Positions 1 to 8,900 of a stretch of DNA of 64,000 nt are shown here, in pieces (positions within the stretch are counted from its first letter, which is position 1; the number at the start of each line of letters is the position of its first letter). Below the pieces are notes generated by a model, which ran no database searches, was not told the origin of the DNA, and saw nothing but the letters and a program-made list of their open reading frames with translations. This DNA is from Prevotella sp. (GTDB lineage: Bacteria; Bacteroidota; Bacteroidia; Bacteroidales; Bacteroidaceae). The stretch lies in assembly GCA_021636625.1 (NCBI GenBank), contig JAJWLX010000003.1, positions 62,001-126,000 of the forward strand. Reading direction: 5' to 3'. The position numbers and the translations under genes were made by a program.

Positions 1-1
1 C

Positions 2-661
2 GGTAGTACCAAGTTGACAATTAGCGAGAAAACCATCAATGAAGAACTTGATGATGTACTCGAAGATTTTGGTGAAGACGAAGCTGCAAACGCCAAGTTG
101 GTCACCAAGGTTACAAATCGCTTGAAACGCATGGACGGCAATCTCCATTCTGACGTTTCTCAGCAGGTTAAGGAATACAAGAAGAAGGCGAAAGAACGTC
201 AGAAGGCAAAGGAAACTGAGCTTGACGAGGAAGAGCCGGAAAAAGACGAAATTCCTAACGAAGAGGATATGCCTGAGTGGGCAAAGAAGCTCATTGGTGA
301 AGTCAAGAAGGAGCGTGAGGCGCGAGAGCAGAAGGAAGCAGCTGACGCAAAGAAGGCGTTGGTGAACTCCATTAAGGAAGGTCTTAAGGCTAAGTTTGAG
401 AAAGCCAATATTCCTTTGAATTCGTTTTTCGTTAAGACAGCTTTGGATAAGCTTGAGATTCCTGATGGTGAAGCAGACATTAAGGATCTTGTCGGTAAGG
501 CAGAGGTTCTTTACAATGCTGACCTCAAGGAAGCGGGTATCAATCCAGACACCAAGCCTCGAAGCGGAGGTGGCGGAGCCGGAGGAACCGGAACCGTAGA
601 TGAACACGAGTTCGATGATGTTGCAACTATCAGATCTCGACACAAGCCTAAGGACGAATAA
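2..661 (+). CDS. phage head protein, scaffold-like (5' end outside window)
   Basis: The frame is open through the left edge with no convincing start in view, so the gene begins upstream. The visible part (about 219 residues) is very rich in Lys and Glu, probably helical or coiled-coil through its first half, and has a glycine-rich linker near the C terminus. It lies two genes upstream of the capsid candidate, where siphophages usually carry a scaffold or scaffold-protease. That position and the charged helical composition are the only support for the call. No protease motif is visible in the part shown. It could equally be another capsid-assembly or portal-associated protein. Confidence 0.55.
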   Translation, partial: GSTKLTISEKTINEELDDVLEDFGEDEAANAKLVTKVTNRLKRMDGNLHSDVSQQVKEYKKKAKERQKAKETELDEEEPEKDEIPNEEDMPEWAKKLIGEVKKEREAREQKEAADAKKALVNSIKEGLKAKFEKANIPLNSFFVKTALDKLEIPDGEADIKDLVGKAEVLYNADLKEAGINPDTKPRSGGGGAGGTGTVDEHEFDDVATIRSRHKPKDE

Positions 662-698
662 AAATTAGTATTCAGGATAACAAATTTATTTATTGATT

Positions 699-1451
699 AT
701 GGGAACAGTTTCTCCTTATTACAGTGAAAGGATGAATGGTAGCGGCTTCTTGCCAGGTCGTTCCCTCATCCAGGCTCGTGGCGAAATCGGCGGTATCCGC
801 TATGTATTCGTCAAGTTGAATGGCGCCGCAAAGGATGCTTTCCGTACTCCTACAACTGGTGGTAAGTTGCTCAACCCTTTCAAGGGTCCTGCAAAGATTT
901 ACGCCGGTGACTTCCTGGAGTATGATCCTGGCATCTATGGCAACGCAGGCGCAACTGTTAAGATTCTTAAGTCTTATCAGTGCGCAAAGAAGACCGGTGC
1001 TACTGACACAACTCTCCTTATTGTACGTGATGGCTATAAGCATATTCCGTTCATTGGAGACAATATCATGGTGGCTCCTGACGCTCTCGATGGCACAGGC
1101 ACAGCAGTTACGGTTACAGGTGTTGAGAAGACAACCGAGGCAGGCGCAGACGTATGGAAGCTTACTTTGTCTGCAACACTCGGTGTTGTAGCAAAGGATG
1201 CGGTACTCGTTGAGGCAGCAGCTGCTGGCGACGCCCAGAAGCCTATGGTAACCAACCCTAACGGTTATGCTCAGTGCGACTACGACTTCCTGTTCACTCC
1301 AGGTAACGATTTCGAGGATGGTGCTCGCTATATGCTTACCCCATTCCTTGCTAACGACGACACCGTTATGTACATCGACAGGATATCTCCAATCCCTCCT
1401 GCAATCAAGGCTCTCAACAAGAGTCGCGTTAACGGATGGTTCCATCTCTAA
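699..1451 (+). CDS. virion structural protein, possible capsid decoration or head fibre protein
   Basis: About 250 residues. I chose the ATG at 699 over the in-frame TTG at 693; a TTCAGGATAACAAA motif lies about 20 bases upstream. The middle (residues 110-180) is rich in Ala, Thr, Val and Gly, as in beta-rich virion proteins. No catalytic motif is visible. It is directly upstream of the major capsid candidate, so a structural role such as decoration or head fibre is likely, but this rests on context. Codon use is even and GC is higher than in the tail-tip genes, fitting a highly expressed protein. Confidence 0.6.
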   Translation: MGTVSPYYSERMNGSGFLPGRSLIQARGEIGGIRYVFVKLNGAAKDAFRTPTTGGKLLNPFKGPAKIYAGDFLEYDPGIYGNAGATVKILKSYQCAKKTGATDTTLLIVRDGYKHIPFIGDNIMVAPDALDGTGTAVTVTGVEKTTEAGADVWKLTLSATLGVVAKDAVLVEAAAAGDAQKPMVTNPNGYAQCDYDFLFTPGNDFEDGARYMLTPFLANDDTVMYIDRISPIPPAIKALNKSRVNGWFHL

Positions 1452-1480
1452 TTATTAACCTTAAAGATTGATTCAGGATT

Positions 1481-2662
1481 ATGGCAAAATTTGATTTTAA
1501 TAATTCGCGACTTGCCAAGTTCTTCGGTTCTCAGGAGAACACGGCATATTTGCAGAGTTTCCTTGATAAAAAGGAAATCTTCTTCACTAACTACGGTTGG
1601 TACAAGACACAGGGACACAACGCTTCGTTCCTGACAACTACCGACAACTATGGCTTGGCAACATTCAACGTAAAGGCTCGCAAGCTGAAGGCAGCTCCTA
1701 TGGCTGACCTCCGTGCTCCTCTCGGCGATTCTAATCAGATGGACAAGAACGGACATAAGTGGTACACCGCTTCTATCCCTGACTTCATCACTCCTGGTTA
1801 TGTTGAGACCGCAGTTGAGCGTTATGCACGCATCAAGCAGTTTGAGGAGTTCGGCAACGACGCCGATATCTTGGCAGACTGGAGTGACGAGGTTCAGACC
1901 CGTATCGACTCAGTTGATGCAACAATGAACTTTATGACCGCTCAGTTGATGTCTACCGGTAAGATTGACTACTCCGGCATTGGTCGTGGTATCTCCACTC
2001 CACTGCACAAGGCTATCGACCCTATCGAGTATGGCGAAAACTTCATCAATGGTGGTGCTAAGAAGTGGGCTGACCCTACTGCTACCATCCTTACCTACAT
2101 GAAGGAGAAGGAAGCCAAGTATCGTGAGACCCGCGGTGGTTTCGATGGTGCTTTGGTCTGGCAGATGACTCGCAATACATTCTACAATGTATTCTTGAAG
2201 AACGCAGAGGTTCGCGAGCTTGTTACCAATTACCGCCAGCTGAACTACATTGCCTCTACCAAGACAATGCCTATCAGCAAGGAACAGTTCATCCAGGCAT
2301 TCGTTGACTTCGAGGGTGTATCTCCTATCGAGATTGTGACCGAGAAGGAGCGCAACCTAACTCATACAACCGATGAGTACAAGCAGGGTTGGTCTGACAA
2401 CATCGTTGTTCTCCGTCCTGCCGGTGATGCTTGTGAGTTCGAGCGCACAGACAGTCTCGATCGTAAGTTGATTGAGTATGCTGGTAACAAGGCTATCTCT
2501 ACCGTGTTCGGTACAACTAACGATGGTCTCGGTCTGCTCATGAACTCAGTAGTTCCTAACGGTAAGTACATGGAGTGGCACACAGACATCATGTTCTCTG
2601 CTTGCCCAGCTCTCATCGACTTCCCAGACCATTGCATTATGGACATTACCAAGACTGATTAA
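1481..2662 (+). CDS. putative major capsid protein
   Basis: 393 residues, a usual length for an HK97-fold major capsid protein. The call rests on size, on the place after scaffold-like genes and before small connector genes, and on mixed alpha/beta sequence without enzyme motifs. The TTCAGGATT motif directly abuts the ATG. The gene has clean codon use with few rare codons, consistent with high expression. No N-terminal delta-domain or cleavage site can be identified by eye. A structure prediction would settle the fold. Confidence 0.65.
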   Translation: MAKFDFNNSRLAKFFGSQENTAYLQSFLDKKEIFFTNYGWYKTQGHNASFLTTTDNYGLATFNVKARKLKAAPMADLRAPLGDSNQMDKNGHKWYTASIPDFITPGYVETAVERYARIKQFEEFGNDADILADWSDEVQTRIDSVDATMNFMTAQLMSTGKIDYSGIGRGISTPLHKAIDPIEYGENFINGGAKKWADPTATILTYMKEKEAKYRETRGGFDGALVWQMTRNTFYNVFLKNAEVRELVTNYRQLNYIASTKTMPISKEQFIQAFVDFEGVSPIEIVTEKERNLTHTTDEYKQGWSDNIVVLRPAGDACEFERTDSLDRKLIEYAGNKAISTVFGTTNDGLGLLMNSVVPNGKYMEWHTDIMFSACPALIDFPDHCIMDITKTD

Positions 2663-2697
2663 TTTCGGTCTTGGAACTATTAACGTAACTAGATTGT

Positions 2698-3132
2698 ATG
2701 ACTATGGATTCGGAGATGAATATTTACACTGTGAACGACTACCTTATTAATAAGGTGAAGTTCGAGATGCCGATGAAGGCTCTGCTGGGCATCATGCACG
2801 ACAGGGAGCTTGAAAACGGCATCGACCTCGAAGCCTGCGACAAGGACAAGGTGAGACTTGCCTATGCCGACATGCTGAAATGGTTTGTTCTTGGTCCGAG
2901 CAAGGTGAACAACACCTCCGATTCCGATAACGGATGGACTCATTCGGGAGGTGGCTATGACATGTCGGACAACGACAGGAGCGAGATGAAGGCAGAGGCT
3001 AACGCTATCTATGCGGAGCTGGAGCCCGATTCGATGCTCAAGAAGAAGTCCACCTTCCGGGTGACCTCCCACGGAGTAAAGAGGGCGAATTATTCTCCTT
3101 GGGGAGAACCTCTCCCTCACATTATCAAATAA
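2698..3132 (+). CDS. putative head-tail connector protein
   Basis: 144 residues, starting at an ATG 35 bases after the capsid gene. The sequence is acidic with a helical N-terminal half and a Ser/Gly/Asp stretch in the middle. No family is recognised. Its place as the first of four small genes between capsid and tail tube matches the head-completion/connector set of siphophages (adaptor, stopper, neck, tail terminator). Confidence 0.5.
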   Translation: MTMDSEMNIYTVNDYLINKVKFEMPMKALLGIMHDRELENGIDLEACDKDKVRLAYADMLKWFVLGPSKVNNTSDSDNGWTHSGGGYDMSDNDRSEMKAEANAIYAELEPDSMLKKKSTFRVTSHGVKRANYSPWGEPLPHIIK

Positions 3133-3137
3133 AGCGT

Positions 3138-3515
3138 ATGGAAAAGGAAAACATCAGAAACCCAAGATACCCTCACATCATCAAGATCGTGAGGAAGATC
3201 GTCGGAAAAGCCGACCCTGATGACCCGTTCGCCGATGATGATGCTCCAGTTGGTGAGGACAAGGAAATCATTCTCTACTATGGCGAAGGCCGCAGCTACA
3301 CCGATACCACAACAGAGGGAGACAAGAACGTCGACCAGAACAAGAGGAAGGCATCGATTCCGGTCAGATATGACGAATGGGATGCCGGCAGATGTCCTCT
3401 TGACGGCGACACCATCTACTCCACTGTCGGAAACAACACCGAGATAGGTATGGTAAAGGACTGCGAACCGGATAATAACAGGACGGTCGTTTACTGGAAT
3501 CTCACTAGGGTTTAG
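3138..3515 (+). CDS. small head-tail joining protein, unknown
   Basis: 125 residues from the ATG at 3138; an in-frame TTG at 3099 would overlap the previous gene and is less likely. The stop is TAG, followed by GTT and the next gene's ATG in the same frame, so readthrough would fuse the two products; nothing shows that this happens. Asp-rich near residues 25-35. It is likely a stopper or neck protein by position only. Confidence 0.5.
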   Translation: MEKENIRNPRYPHIIKIVRKIVGKADPDDPFADDDAPVGEDKEIILYYGEGRSYTDTTTEGDKNVDQNKRKASIPVRYDEWDAGRCPLDGDTIYSTVGNNTEIGMVKDCEPDNNRTVVYWNLTRV

Positions 3516-3518
3516 GTT

Positions 3519-4091
3519 ATGGTAAAATACTTTAGCGGAAAGCGTCTTTCTCTTGGAGCGCAGTTCGAGCATCAGATTAAGCCAAGGGTCGAAAAGCTGG
3601 CGTATGACAAGATGCTTGCGATTATGCAGGAACTTGCTCACAGAACCGTCAACTATTTCAAAGAGAACAGGACGTTCTACAATATCACCGGTAACGCATA
3701 TACTTCGTTCTATGCAGCAGTGTATTACAAAGGCAAGCTCATTTACATGGTGCGTGCCTCAAAGGGTGAAAAAGCACCAACGCGAGTAACCCTGGCAGAA
3801 GGAGAGAAATACAATCTCCCGTTCTACTACGACGGAGGAGAGAACAAAGGCTACACCGGTTCAGCCGGTGGCGGTCACCAGTGGGGTCCTAACCTTCTAT
3901 ACGGACGTATCGGAAAGGTGAAATCTACCGGGAAAGACTGGGCACTCGTTGCGATATGTCCTGTTGAATATGCAGTATTCGATAAGGAGAACCGCATTTT
4001 CGAGACAGTTTACAACACATACGAGTCTCTTCCAGATATGTTCGATGCCTGCGTAGTGTACGCCAATAGTTCAACTTTTAACAAACTGTAA
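3519..4091 (+). CDS. putative neck/tail-completion protein
   Basis: 190 residues, starting three bases after the previous stop. N-terminal half helical and basic; residues 95-125 contain a glycine-rich stretch (GGENKGYTGSAGGGHQWG), then beta-rich sequence. This resembles the HK97-gp10-type neck proteins in size and place, but I cannot assign it by motif. The next gene also starts three bases after its stop, which suggests tight co-translation through this part of the operon. Confidence 0.5.
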   Translation: MVKYFSGKRLSLGAQFEHQIKPRVEKLAYDKMLAIMQELAHRTVNYFKENRTFYNITGNAYTSFYAAVYYKGKLIYMVRASKGEKAPTRVTLAEGEKYNLPFYYDGGENKGYTGSAGGGHQWGPNLLYGRIGKVKSTGKDWALVAICPVEYAVFDKENRIFETVYNTYESLPDMFDACVVYANSSTFNKL

Positions 4092-4094
4092 GCT

Positions 4095-4502
4095 ATGGTA
4101 GATATCAAGCAGATATATTTCGACTTAGGAAACGCCGTAAAGGGTATATGCGACAAGGTGTACCCCAGGAATCGTCCTAAGGCCGTGGATACCAAAATAG
4201 GTAGCTACATCGTCGTAAATGCTCCGTACACAATCAGAAACAACGAGATGAACTATGATGGCTCCTACAACGACTATACTACCACTATCCAGATAGAGGT
4301 GTATGTAAGAGATAAGGCCTCCTCGGCGAATCCTAATGGTTTCAGTCCTGCGGAAATGGATAAGAAAGTCAAGGCGGTCCTCGAAAGATTCCCGATTTCT
4401 ACAGACAACATCATCGTTACTAGACCGAACGTTGCTATCCAGGCTGACGACGGCGCAGGTTTTTCCTTGACAATCATACAGGGAAGGTTACGTACTAGAT
4501 AA
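4095..4502 (+). CDS. putative tail terminator/completion protein
   Basis: 135 residues, placed immediately before the tail tube candidate, the usual site of the tail terminator. Alternating helix and strand with a central segment of short beta strands (TTTIQIEVYVRD) is compatible with the tail-terminator fold. No diagnostic residues are visible. Start at ATG 4095, three bases after the preceding stop. Confidence 0.5.
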   Translation: MVDIKQIYFDLGNAVKGICDKVYPRNRPKAVDTKIGSYIVVNAPYTIRNNEMNYDGSYNDYTTTIQIEVYVRDKASSANPNGFSPAEMDKKVKAVLERFPISTDNIIVTRPNVAIQADDGAGFSLTIIQGRLRTR

Positions 4503-4537
4503 GTATTCAGGTATAACAATTTAAAATATTTTAGATT

Positions 4538-5149
4538 ATGGCTATGACAACTATTGACAAGATGAAGGACATTTTCAATGGTCCTAAAACTCTGCTCTAC
4601 TCAAAGGCTATTACCGATTTGAGCAAGGCTTCAGTTGACATCACACCAGAGATTGAGCTTCCTGTTGAGGTTGATTCTCTTAAGGCAACCATGGAGGATC
4701 CTACCATCAATCACTACAAGGTTATCGGTCTTGCCGGTGACTGGGCAACTACCGCAGAGCTCGGCGACTTCAATGTAGAGTTCGTTGTTCCTTCAAAGGC
4801 AAAGGACCTGCTGAAAATCATGTTCGGCGAGGATGCAATCACAGAGTTGACCAAGGTTACCTTGAAGGGTACTGGTGACGCGACTCTCGATGCTACTACC
4901 GGTTTTACCGGCGTTGCAGTTGAGCCTAAGAAGTTCAAGATTAAGGGTACTATCGTCATCGTTGACGATGAGAAGGAGAACCTTATGATTGTGACAAACA
5001 TTGCCCTCTATGCAACGTTGCAGTGGGATGACACTGGTTCAAAGCCAGTTGCATTCAAGTTCGCCGGTTCTATCGAGGGCGCAGGCATGCGCAGCATCGC
5101 TTGGCTTACTAAGGCTCCAGGTGCTGGTGAACCAGGCATTGGCGGTTAA
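4538..5149 (+). CDS. putative major tail tube protein
   Basis: 203 residues. The protein is rich in Thr, Val, Gly and Lys with predicted beta strands, as in siphophage tube proteins, and lies just upstream of the tail assembly chaperone and tape measure, the canonical place. A TTCAGG-TATAACAA variant of the recurring leader motif precedes it at 4506. A strong hairpin follows the gene (5183-5214), which could protect or limit this highly needed transcript. The C-terminal 15 residues are Gly/Pro-rich. Confidence 0.6.
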   Translation: MAMTTIDKMKDIFNGPKTLLYSKAITDLSKASVDITPEIELPVEVDSLKATMEDPTINHYKVIGLAGDWATTAELGDFNVEFVVPSKAKDLLKIMFGEDAITELTKVTLKGTGDATLDATTGFTGVAVEPKKFKIKGTIVIVDDEKENLMIVTNIALYATLQWDDTGSKPVAFKFAGSIEGAGMRSIAWLTKAPGAGEPGIGG

Positions 5150-5182
5150 TCAAGGTAATTAGATTCAGGATAACAAACCGTT

Positions 5183-5214
5183 GGGCGGCAGGCTAATCAA
5201 CAGCCGTGCCGCCC
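5183..5214 (+). terminator. strong intergenic hairpin between tube and chaperone genes
   Basis: GGGCGGCA at 5183-5190 pairs perfectly with TGCCGCCC at 5207-5214, and inside it GGCT pairs with AGCC. It is followed by TTCTTC, not a clean U-run, so it is more likely a partial terminator or a 3' stability element than a full stop. The chaperone start is 24 bases downstream. Confidence 0.6.
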
Positions 5215-5238
5215 TTCTTCATATAATAGCATACAATC

Positions 5239-5697
5239 ATGGCAGAAGAAAAGAAAATTGAGCAGCCTTCGGTGGACTTGCAGGAGTTGCTTGACAGCGT
5301 GCTGCACGACGAGCCTACCGAGTTCGTGTTCCGTGGCAAGAAGCACAAGCTCGGCTGGCTTCGCAAGGGAACCATGAGCAAGTGTTCCCACATCAGGGCT
5401 AAGGAGAAGAACGAATGGAAGCGCAACGTCAAGATTTGTGTCTGCATTCTCCTCAACAACATCTGGAAGATTCGATTTCTGTATTGGATCTACTGGCGCT
5501 GGCTCTACTACATCAAGGATGTGGATATAGCCGATGTACTGAGAGTCCTCGATGTTTCTAAAAAAAAAATTCCATCGAACGCATTCTCACTGGCTACCAT
5601 ATTAGCGACCGGGATGACGGACGTGATGATGACGATGACGAGGAGCGAAGCAAAAGCTATCCAAGCAGAACCAGCTGGGGAGCAGCCTTCTCACTAG
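5239..5697 (+). CDS. tail assembly chaperone, short form (gpG-like)
   Basis: 152 residues in the zero frame. Lies between the tail tube candidate and the tape measure, the fixed position of tail assembly chaperones, which bind the tape measure and recruit tube subunits. The C-terminal third after the A-run (from about residue 110) is Met/Thr-rich. At 5560-5569 the gene contains ten consecutive A, encoding KKK, where ribosomes may slip back one base to give the long form. Start ATG 5239. Confidence 0.75.
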   Translation: MAEEKKIEQPSVDLQELLDSVLHDEPTEFVFRGKKHKLGWLRKGTMSKCSHIRAKEKNEWKRNVKICVCILLNNIWKIRFLYWIYWRWLYYIKDVDIADVLRVLDVSKKKIPSNAFSLATILATGMTDVMMTMTRSEAKAIQAEPAGEQPSH

Positions 5698-5966
5698 CTG
5701 AGAAGTTCAGCTTCCTCTTTCAGCGTAAGTACTTCATCGCGGCCTACGACTACTGGTGGGGCTATTCATCGGCGCAGATTGACCTCATGGTAGCAGACCA
5801 GCCTCTTGTCGTCTATCCAAAGACCAAGAAGGAAGGCGGTCCGAAGAAGCACACCAAGAAGGAGATGGATGACCTCTACGACAGGTGGATGGAGAAAAAG
5901 AAGAAAGAAGGAAGTCTTGTTGGCAAGAAGATAAGTCTTCCAGATTACTTAAACAATAAACTCTAA
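5239..5966 (+). CDS. tail assembly chaperone, -1 frameshift product (gpG-T-like)
   Basis: The -1 frame is open from just after a TAA at 5559-5561 to the TAA at 5964-5966, has no ATG near its beginning, and overlaps the short form by more than 130 bases. A -1 slip on the A-run at 5560-5569 joins the two into about 242 residues. The extension is acidic (DDDDDEE), then aromatic-rich (YDYWWGY) and ends in a Lys-rich tail, typical of the T part of lambda-type chaperones. The frame relation, the stop just before the A-run, and the position all agree. A homopolymer sequencing error cannot be excluded, but the short frame's continued coding would then be coincidence. Confidence 0.75.
5560..5569 (+). 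promoter_or_regulatory. slippery A-run for -1 frameshift
   Basis: Ten A residues preceded by TCT. In the zero frame this reads AAA-AAA-AAA-ATT. Such runs allow both tRNA-Lys to re-pair one base back. No strong downstream pseudoknot is obvious by eye. Confidence 0.65.
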
Positions 5967-5984
5967 TTTTAAAATATTCAGGAT

Positions 5985-8900
5985 ATGGCAGGTGGAAATA
6001 TGGGCGACTTGAACATGACGCTCACTCTGAAGTCCAGGATTGAGGACGAAACCAAAAAGATTATCAGAGAATTAAACAAGGTTGATTCTACTGGTAAGCA
6101 GGCACAGAATGCTTTGGAAGCAATATCCGAAGCAACAAAAGGTATTGGAGATAAGGGAGGTCGTAGCTTTGAAAAGCTAAACAACTTCGTTAAAGAATTA
6201 CGTCGTAACATTGGCGTATTTTCAAGCGAAGATTTCTTTAGCTCGAAAAAACTCCAGCAGTTGGAGTCTGTCCAGGACGGGTTATACAAAATAGGCCGCA
6301 TACTCGGAGAGGTGTCTAAGGAAGGTGCTGGATTCAACATATTCCCTAACAGTGTTTCCACTGAGGCAAACAAGGCAGAGAGAGAACTTTATAAGTTATC
6401 TTCTATTATTGACGAAATCAACAAACGCCATGGTGAAGGAATACAGCTGTTTGGCGTCGATTCAACGAACAACATACGTCAGTCGTTGTCAGAACTGTCT
6501 AAATACGGAACTGAGTTAGAACAGATCAGGAATAACAGAGGTATTCATCCTATCACAGGACTCACAGCAACTGATGTCGTAAAGAGTTCCGGTTATCTTA
6601 ATGCTATAGATAAAGCAAATACTTATGCAAAGGTTATAAAGGACGCAGCACGCGAGGCAAAAGAGGCAGATAGGCAACGCCAGAATGAGTTGAAGAACAC
6701 GGAGCGTCGATATGATTCTCTCGGCAATAAGGTTCGCCAGCTTCGCTCTGAATACAGCCGAGGAATTTCTGTCGGAGCAGATGTTAGTAAAGCGGAAGCT
6801 GAGATTAGCAGGCTCCTTTCTTTAATGAGAGATCTTAGAACCATCAAAGACAGGCTCAATTCGGAGAATTGGAGAGAAGGCCTAGGTATGCTTGGCAACA
6901 TTGGTAGTGGACACGATACCACTTTAGCATCGAGGATACTTCAAGACCAAAAGGCAATAAACCAAGAGGTTCAGAAAGGTATCGAGCTTGAACAGAAACG
7001 TCAGCAGGAGATTGCTCAGTCTGCCGCAAAAGCACGAAACGACCTTGCAGCAGCATTCGCCGGAGCAAACGCTGAAGCGAAGAAGATGCAATCCATAGTC
7101 GGAGACATCAAGTCTCTCTTCTTACAGGGAGGTATTGTCTTTGGCGCGCAGCAATTCTTTAATTCAATCGTACAGACTGGCGGCGAGATTGTTCAGCAGC
7201 ATGTAGCGTTGCGTTCTATCCTCGGTGATGTACAGAAGGCTGATGAGCTCTTCGCTCAGACTCAGCAGCTTGCATTGCAGTCTCCATTCAAGTTTGGAGA
7301 GCTGAACCGAGATGTCAAGCAGCTGGCTGCATTTGGAGTTGAGGCGAATGACTTGTATGATACCACAAAGCGTCTCGCTGATATCGCATCTGGTCTTGGT
7401 GTGTCTTTCGAGAGACTTGGATTGGCTTATGGTCAGGTTAAGGCCCGTTCTTGGCTTGACGGTAAGGAATTACGCCAGTTTGCTTACGCTGGACTTCCAC
7501 TCTTACAGAGAATTACGGAGCTTTACAATTCAGAAGGGAAGAACGGAAGGAACAATTATACCCAGGCAGATGTCAAGAAGATGATTACTGCTAGACAAGT
7601 AAGCTTTGAGGATGTCCAGAAAGTGCTTTGGAAGATGACGGATGAAGGCGGTCAGTTCTACAATATGCAGTTCGTCTTATCAGAGACATTACTTGGTCGC
7701 TGGAACAAGCTCATTGATGCCTGGGATATTATGCTAGGAAAGTTCGCAGAAGGCAAGAATATCGTAGGAGGTACTTTCTCGTTCATCATTAATAGAGTAA
7801 CCGACCTTGTGTTAGCTTTGGACAAATTGTCTCCTGCCCTTCTTTCATTCGGAGCGGTGTTTGCTGCAAGGAAGCTCGGCGGTATGGCTTATTCTAAGAT
7901 GGGTATTGGATCACTTGCTAAGAGTTATACTCAGCAGATGAATTCCCAGTTAAAGTCTTATGCTATCGAACAGCAGCAACTTGTTGTGGAAGGAGAGATT
8001 ACGCAGAAGATTGCCCAGCAGAATGTATTCAAGAAAGCTGCTATTCTGTCGGAAAAGCAATCGCTTGTCGCGAGCAACAATAGGGCTGCACTCGAAGGAA
8101 GGATGTCCGTATTGCAGATGCAACGAGCAGTCAAGGAAGGCTTGGTTTCTAAGGAGATAATTAGTCAGCTCGCATTGATGGGACAAATAACCGCCAAACA
8201 AGAGCAAATCATCTTGAATGGAGGCAGAATGTCTGCCGTATGGAGCATGACAACTTCAAAGATTGGAGGATTTGTCAACGCCATCGGTGGCTGGTGGGGG
8301 ATCGGCATAACGACTATCACTTCATTGTTGATGGGGTACAATCAATGGTCAAGTCGAGTAAAGGAAGAAGAAAAGACGTTGATTGATGGAGCTAAGCAGA
8401 AATCCAAAAGTTACGGAGATTTTCTGTCTGGATTAGGTCCAAAAGATGCGTCCAACCTTTCTTCGCAAGTTGACTCGATGAAGGAGATTCTGAAAAGTTC
8501 AGATGACTACACGGATTCTATCAAGCAGCAGGTTGAAAGCGCAGGAAGCTTGTCAAAACAATACGACATACTCAAAGAAAAAATTGAGGATGCGAAAAAA
8601 GCGAATGATGGCTTAGCTGATAAATATGGAGTTATAACGAATAACGCAACTTCAGCAACAGGTCTTGTTAGCGACGACCTATTCGATATGATCGGAGCTG
8701 ATACTCCACAATGGTTACAGTGGTTGAATGGACTCACGAACGATGATATTGCAAAGAATGTGGAGCAAGCACAAGAATCTCTGTCTAAGTTCCAGGTGAT
8801 GTTCGACGAGCTCGACTCTAGTACAAAGGCAAAAATGGAGGATTTTATCCGGTCTTTGATGGAAAACAACGAAGAGCTAGCAAACCAAATCAAGGGTCTG

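Noticed and set aside
671..690. Resemblance of the leader motif to the lac operator (GGATAACAATT)
   Set aside because: Partial, no symmetric half, no LacI-type protein; chance similarity.
690..1445. 251-codon frame on the - strand
   Set aside because: Antisense to the structural gene at 699-1451, Cys- and Ser-rich, no ribosome binding site; a shadow of GC-biased codons.
3138..4091. TAG readthrough fusing the two connector genes
   Set aside because: The genes are in frame with only GTT between, but the second has its own ATG and such spacing is common in this operon.
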